This document shows positions 62,972 to 64,000 of a stretch of DNA of 64,000 nt, one piece after another. The DNA is taken from NCBI GenBank assembly GCA_947630485.1, contig CANRHU010000005.1, forward strand, positions 1 to 64,000, given 5' to 3'. The position numbers and the translations under genes were made by a program. The DNA is from an uncultured Lachnospiraceae bacterium (GTDB lineage Bacteria > Bacillota > Clostridia > Lachnospirales > Lachnospiraceae). Under the pieces are notes generated by a model, which was not told the origin of the DNA, did no database searches, and saw nothing but the letters and a program-made list of their open reading frames with translations. Numbering within the stretch: position 1 is the first letter of the stretch; every line of letters starts with the position of its first letter.

Positions 62972-64000
62972 TTACCGCACTTCCACGCGCAGGGAAGCGC
63001 TGCCAAGCGCCTCGCTCTTCACGGTGAATACCGCCTCCCCGGCTTCATAGCCGCTGCGCAGAATCCCGCAGGCACGGCCCCGGTAGGTGGTAAAGCTTCC
63101 GGAAGTGTAGTTCTCCGCCGTGACCGGGTTCGCGGAACCGAAGCCGGCCAGCCAAGCCGCGCCCTCGGCCTCCGCGGTCAGAGCAACCTGCGCGTCAGGC
63201 ACCAGCCTGCCGTCCGCGTCCACCACCTCGACCTCCGCATAAATCAGGCTGTGTCCGTCCGCCGCCATCTCCGCGCGGTCCGCGCTTACGCGGAGCGCGC
63301 AGGCGGCTCCCGCCGTCTTTATGGCGTCCCTGGACACTTCCTTTCCGCCGCTGTAACTGACGGCCGTCGCCTCTCCCGGCTCATAGACCGCGTCAAATAC
63401 AAAGGTACACGGCATTTCTTCCACGCCCAGCGCCTCGTTCTTCTTTTTCCTCCCGAGCGTGCGGCCGTTTACCAGAAGCTCCACCTCCTCGGCGCGGCTG
63501 AACACCAGAAGAGACACCTCTTTTCCTTCCGCCCCGGCCCAGTTCCAGCTCCTGACGCAGGCCGGGAAGCCCCACCTGCTCAGGATTTCCGTCTTCCCGT
63601 AATCGGCCGGATCATAGGAGAAAAGCCAGGTCGCGTCGGAGCCGTAGACCACGCTCCGGTAACGGCCCTGCGGCAGAACAAGACCATTGATATCGATGTC
63701 CGCGTCATTGGCCAGACGGTAAGGGAACGCGGAAGCGTGGGAAGAAAGGGCCCACTCTCTGTCGCCCTGCCCTGAATCATTCGGATCGAGAAATACCGAC
63801 TTCCCGATGCCCGCTTCCCCGATGTAATCCACCGCGGTCCAGGTGAAATCTCCGATCACGTAAGGCGTACTCTCTACCATAGGCCAGCGCTTCCCGATCT
63901 CCTTCGGGAAATTCTCGGAACCTAATATAACCCGGTCCGGATACAGCTCGTGATCCTGGACGTATTTATCCTCCAGATAATTGTAACCTACGATATCCAG
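62972..64000 (-). CDS. GH2 glycosidase, C-terminal part (runs off the window)
   Basis: The frame is open to the window edge: 40 codons precede the first internal Met at 63880, so the gene is cut by the window, not truncated. The visible 342 residues include the end of the TIM barrel with the nucleophile region YNYLEDKY ... ILGSENFP. Next come VIGDFTWTAVDYIGEAGIG, a domain with LLVFSRAEEVELLVNGRTLGRK (DUF4982-like), and a final Ig-like domain (MAADGHSLIYAEVEVVDADGR). The layout is that of beta-galactosidase-like GH2 enzymes; beta-mannosidase action is possible by context. It is not obviously in one operon with the mutase because a terminator and a promoter lie between. Confidence 0.88.
   Translation of the reverse strand: MDIVGYNYLEDKYVQDHELYPDRVILGSENFPKEIGKRWPMVESTPYVIGDFTWTAVDYIGEAGIGKSVFLDPNDSGQGDREWALSSHASAFPYRLANDADIDINGLVLPQGRYRSVVYGSDATWLFSYDPADYGKTEILSRWGFPACVRSWNWAGAEGKEVSLLVFSRAEEVELLVNGRTLGRKKKNEALGVEEMPCTFVFDAVYEPGEATAVSYSGGKEVSRDAIKTAGAACALRVSADRAEMAADGHSLIYAEVEVVDADGRLVPDAQVALTAEAEGAAWLAGFGSANPVTAENYTSGSFTTYRGRACGILRSGYEAGEAVFTVKSEALGSASLRVEVR

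Overview
The window is a GC-rich, densely coded, low-phage bacterial chromosome segment. The gene content points to a gut Firmicute of the class Clostridia, most likely family Lachnospiraceae: an mcsA-mcsB-clpC-radA heat-shock block, a Na+-pumping biotin decarboxylase operon, lipoprotein sugar-binding proteins with Thr/Ala-rich linkers, DUF5696/YesL/YIP1 transport accessory genes, and a wall-anchored Cna-B adhesin with an APMTG-type sorting signal. This taxonomic call is inference from gene families; no 16S gene is present. Nearly all genes are on the minus strand.

Positions 1-11,700 hold a tRNA-Trp, radA, a small unknown gene, clpC, mcsB, mcsA and a GntR/YtrA-type regulator that sits where ctsR usually sits, with its own promoter and a perfect palindrome at the start site. 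Next come two co-transcribed secreted proteins, a cell-wall glucosaminidase with GPG repeats and a membrane protein with cohesin-like and cadherin-like domains.

Positions 11,700-22,200 are mainly core metabolism. A five-gene Na+-translocating decarboxylase/transcarboxylase operon carries both a 12S-type and a 5S-type carboxyltransferase. A divergent promoter drives a small PH-domain gene and DAHP synthase. Convergent to these are uppP, ung, hisF and hisH.

Positions 22,200-64,000 are a very large carbohydrate region whose parts fit beta-mannan (galacto-, gluco- and acetyl-mannan) use. It has GH36 alpha-galactosidase and GH2 enzymes, a secreted GH26 endo-mannanase lipoprotein, two complete sugar ABC importers lacking their own ATPase, and a set of membrane or secreted accessory proteins between the importers (YesL, DUF5696, YIP1, NHL-TPR). 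A LacI regulator and a 2740-residue wall adhesin follow. A separate cytoplasmic operon encodes phosphohexomutase, a mannose-6-phosphate isomerase fused to a ROK sugar kinase, a GH130 phosphorylase and a two-domain SGNH acetyl esterase. A second GH2 enzyme runs off the right edge.

The metabolic logic closes inside the window. GH26 cuts mannan outside the cell, the importers bring oligosaccharides in, and the esterase and alpha-galactosidase strip side groups. GH130 yields mannose-1-phosphate, which the mutase converts to mannose-6-phosphate. Free mannose can be phosphorylated by the ROK domain, and the fused isomerase makes fructose-6-phosphate. The substrate assignment is inferred from families and context and has not been tested. 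The most unusual items are the isomerase-kinase fusion, the double esterase, a solute-binding protein fused to carbohydrate-binding-like domains, and the membrane accessory module linking the two importers.
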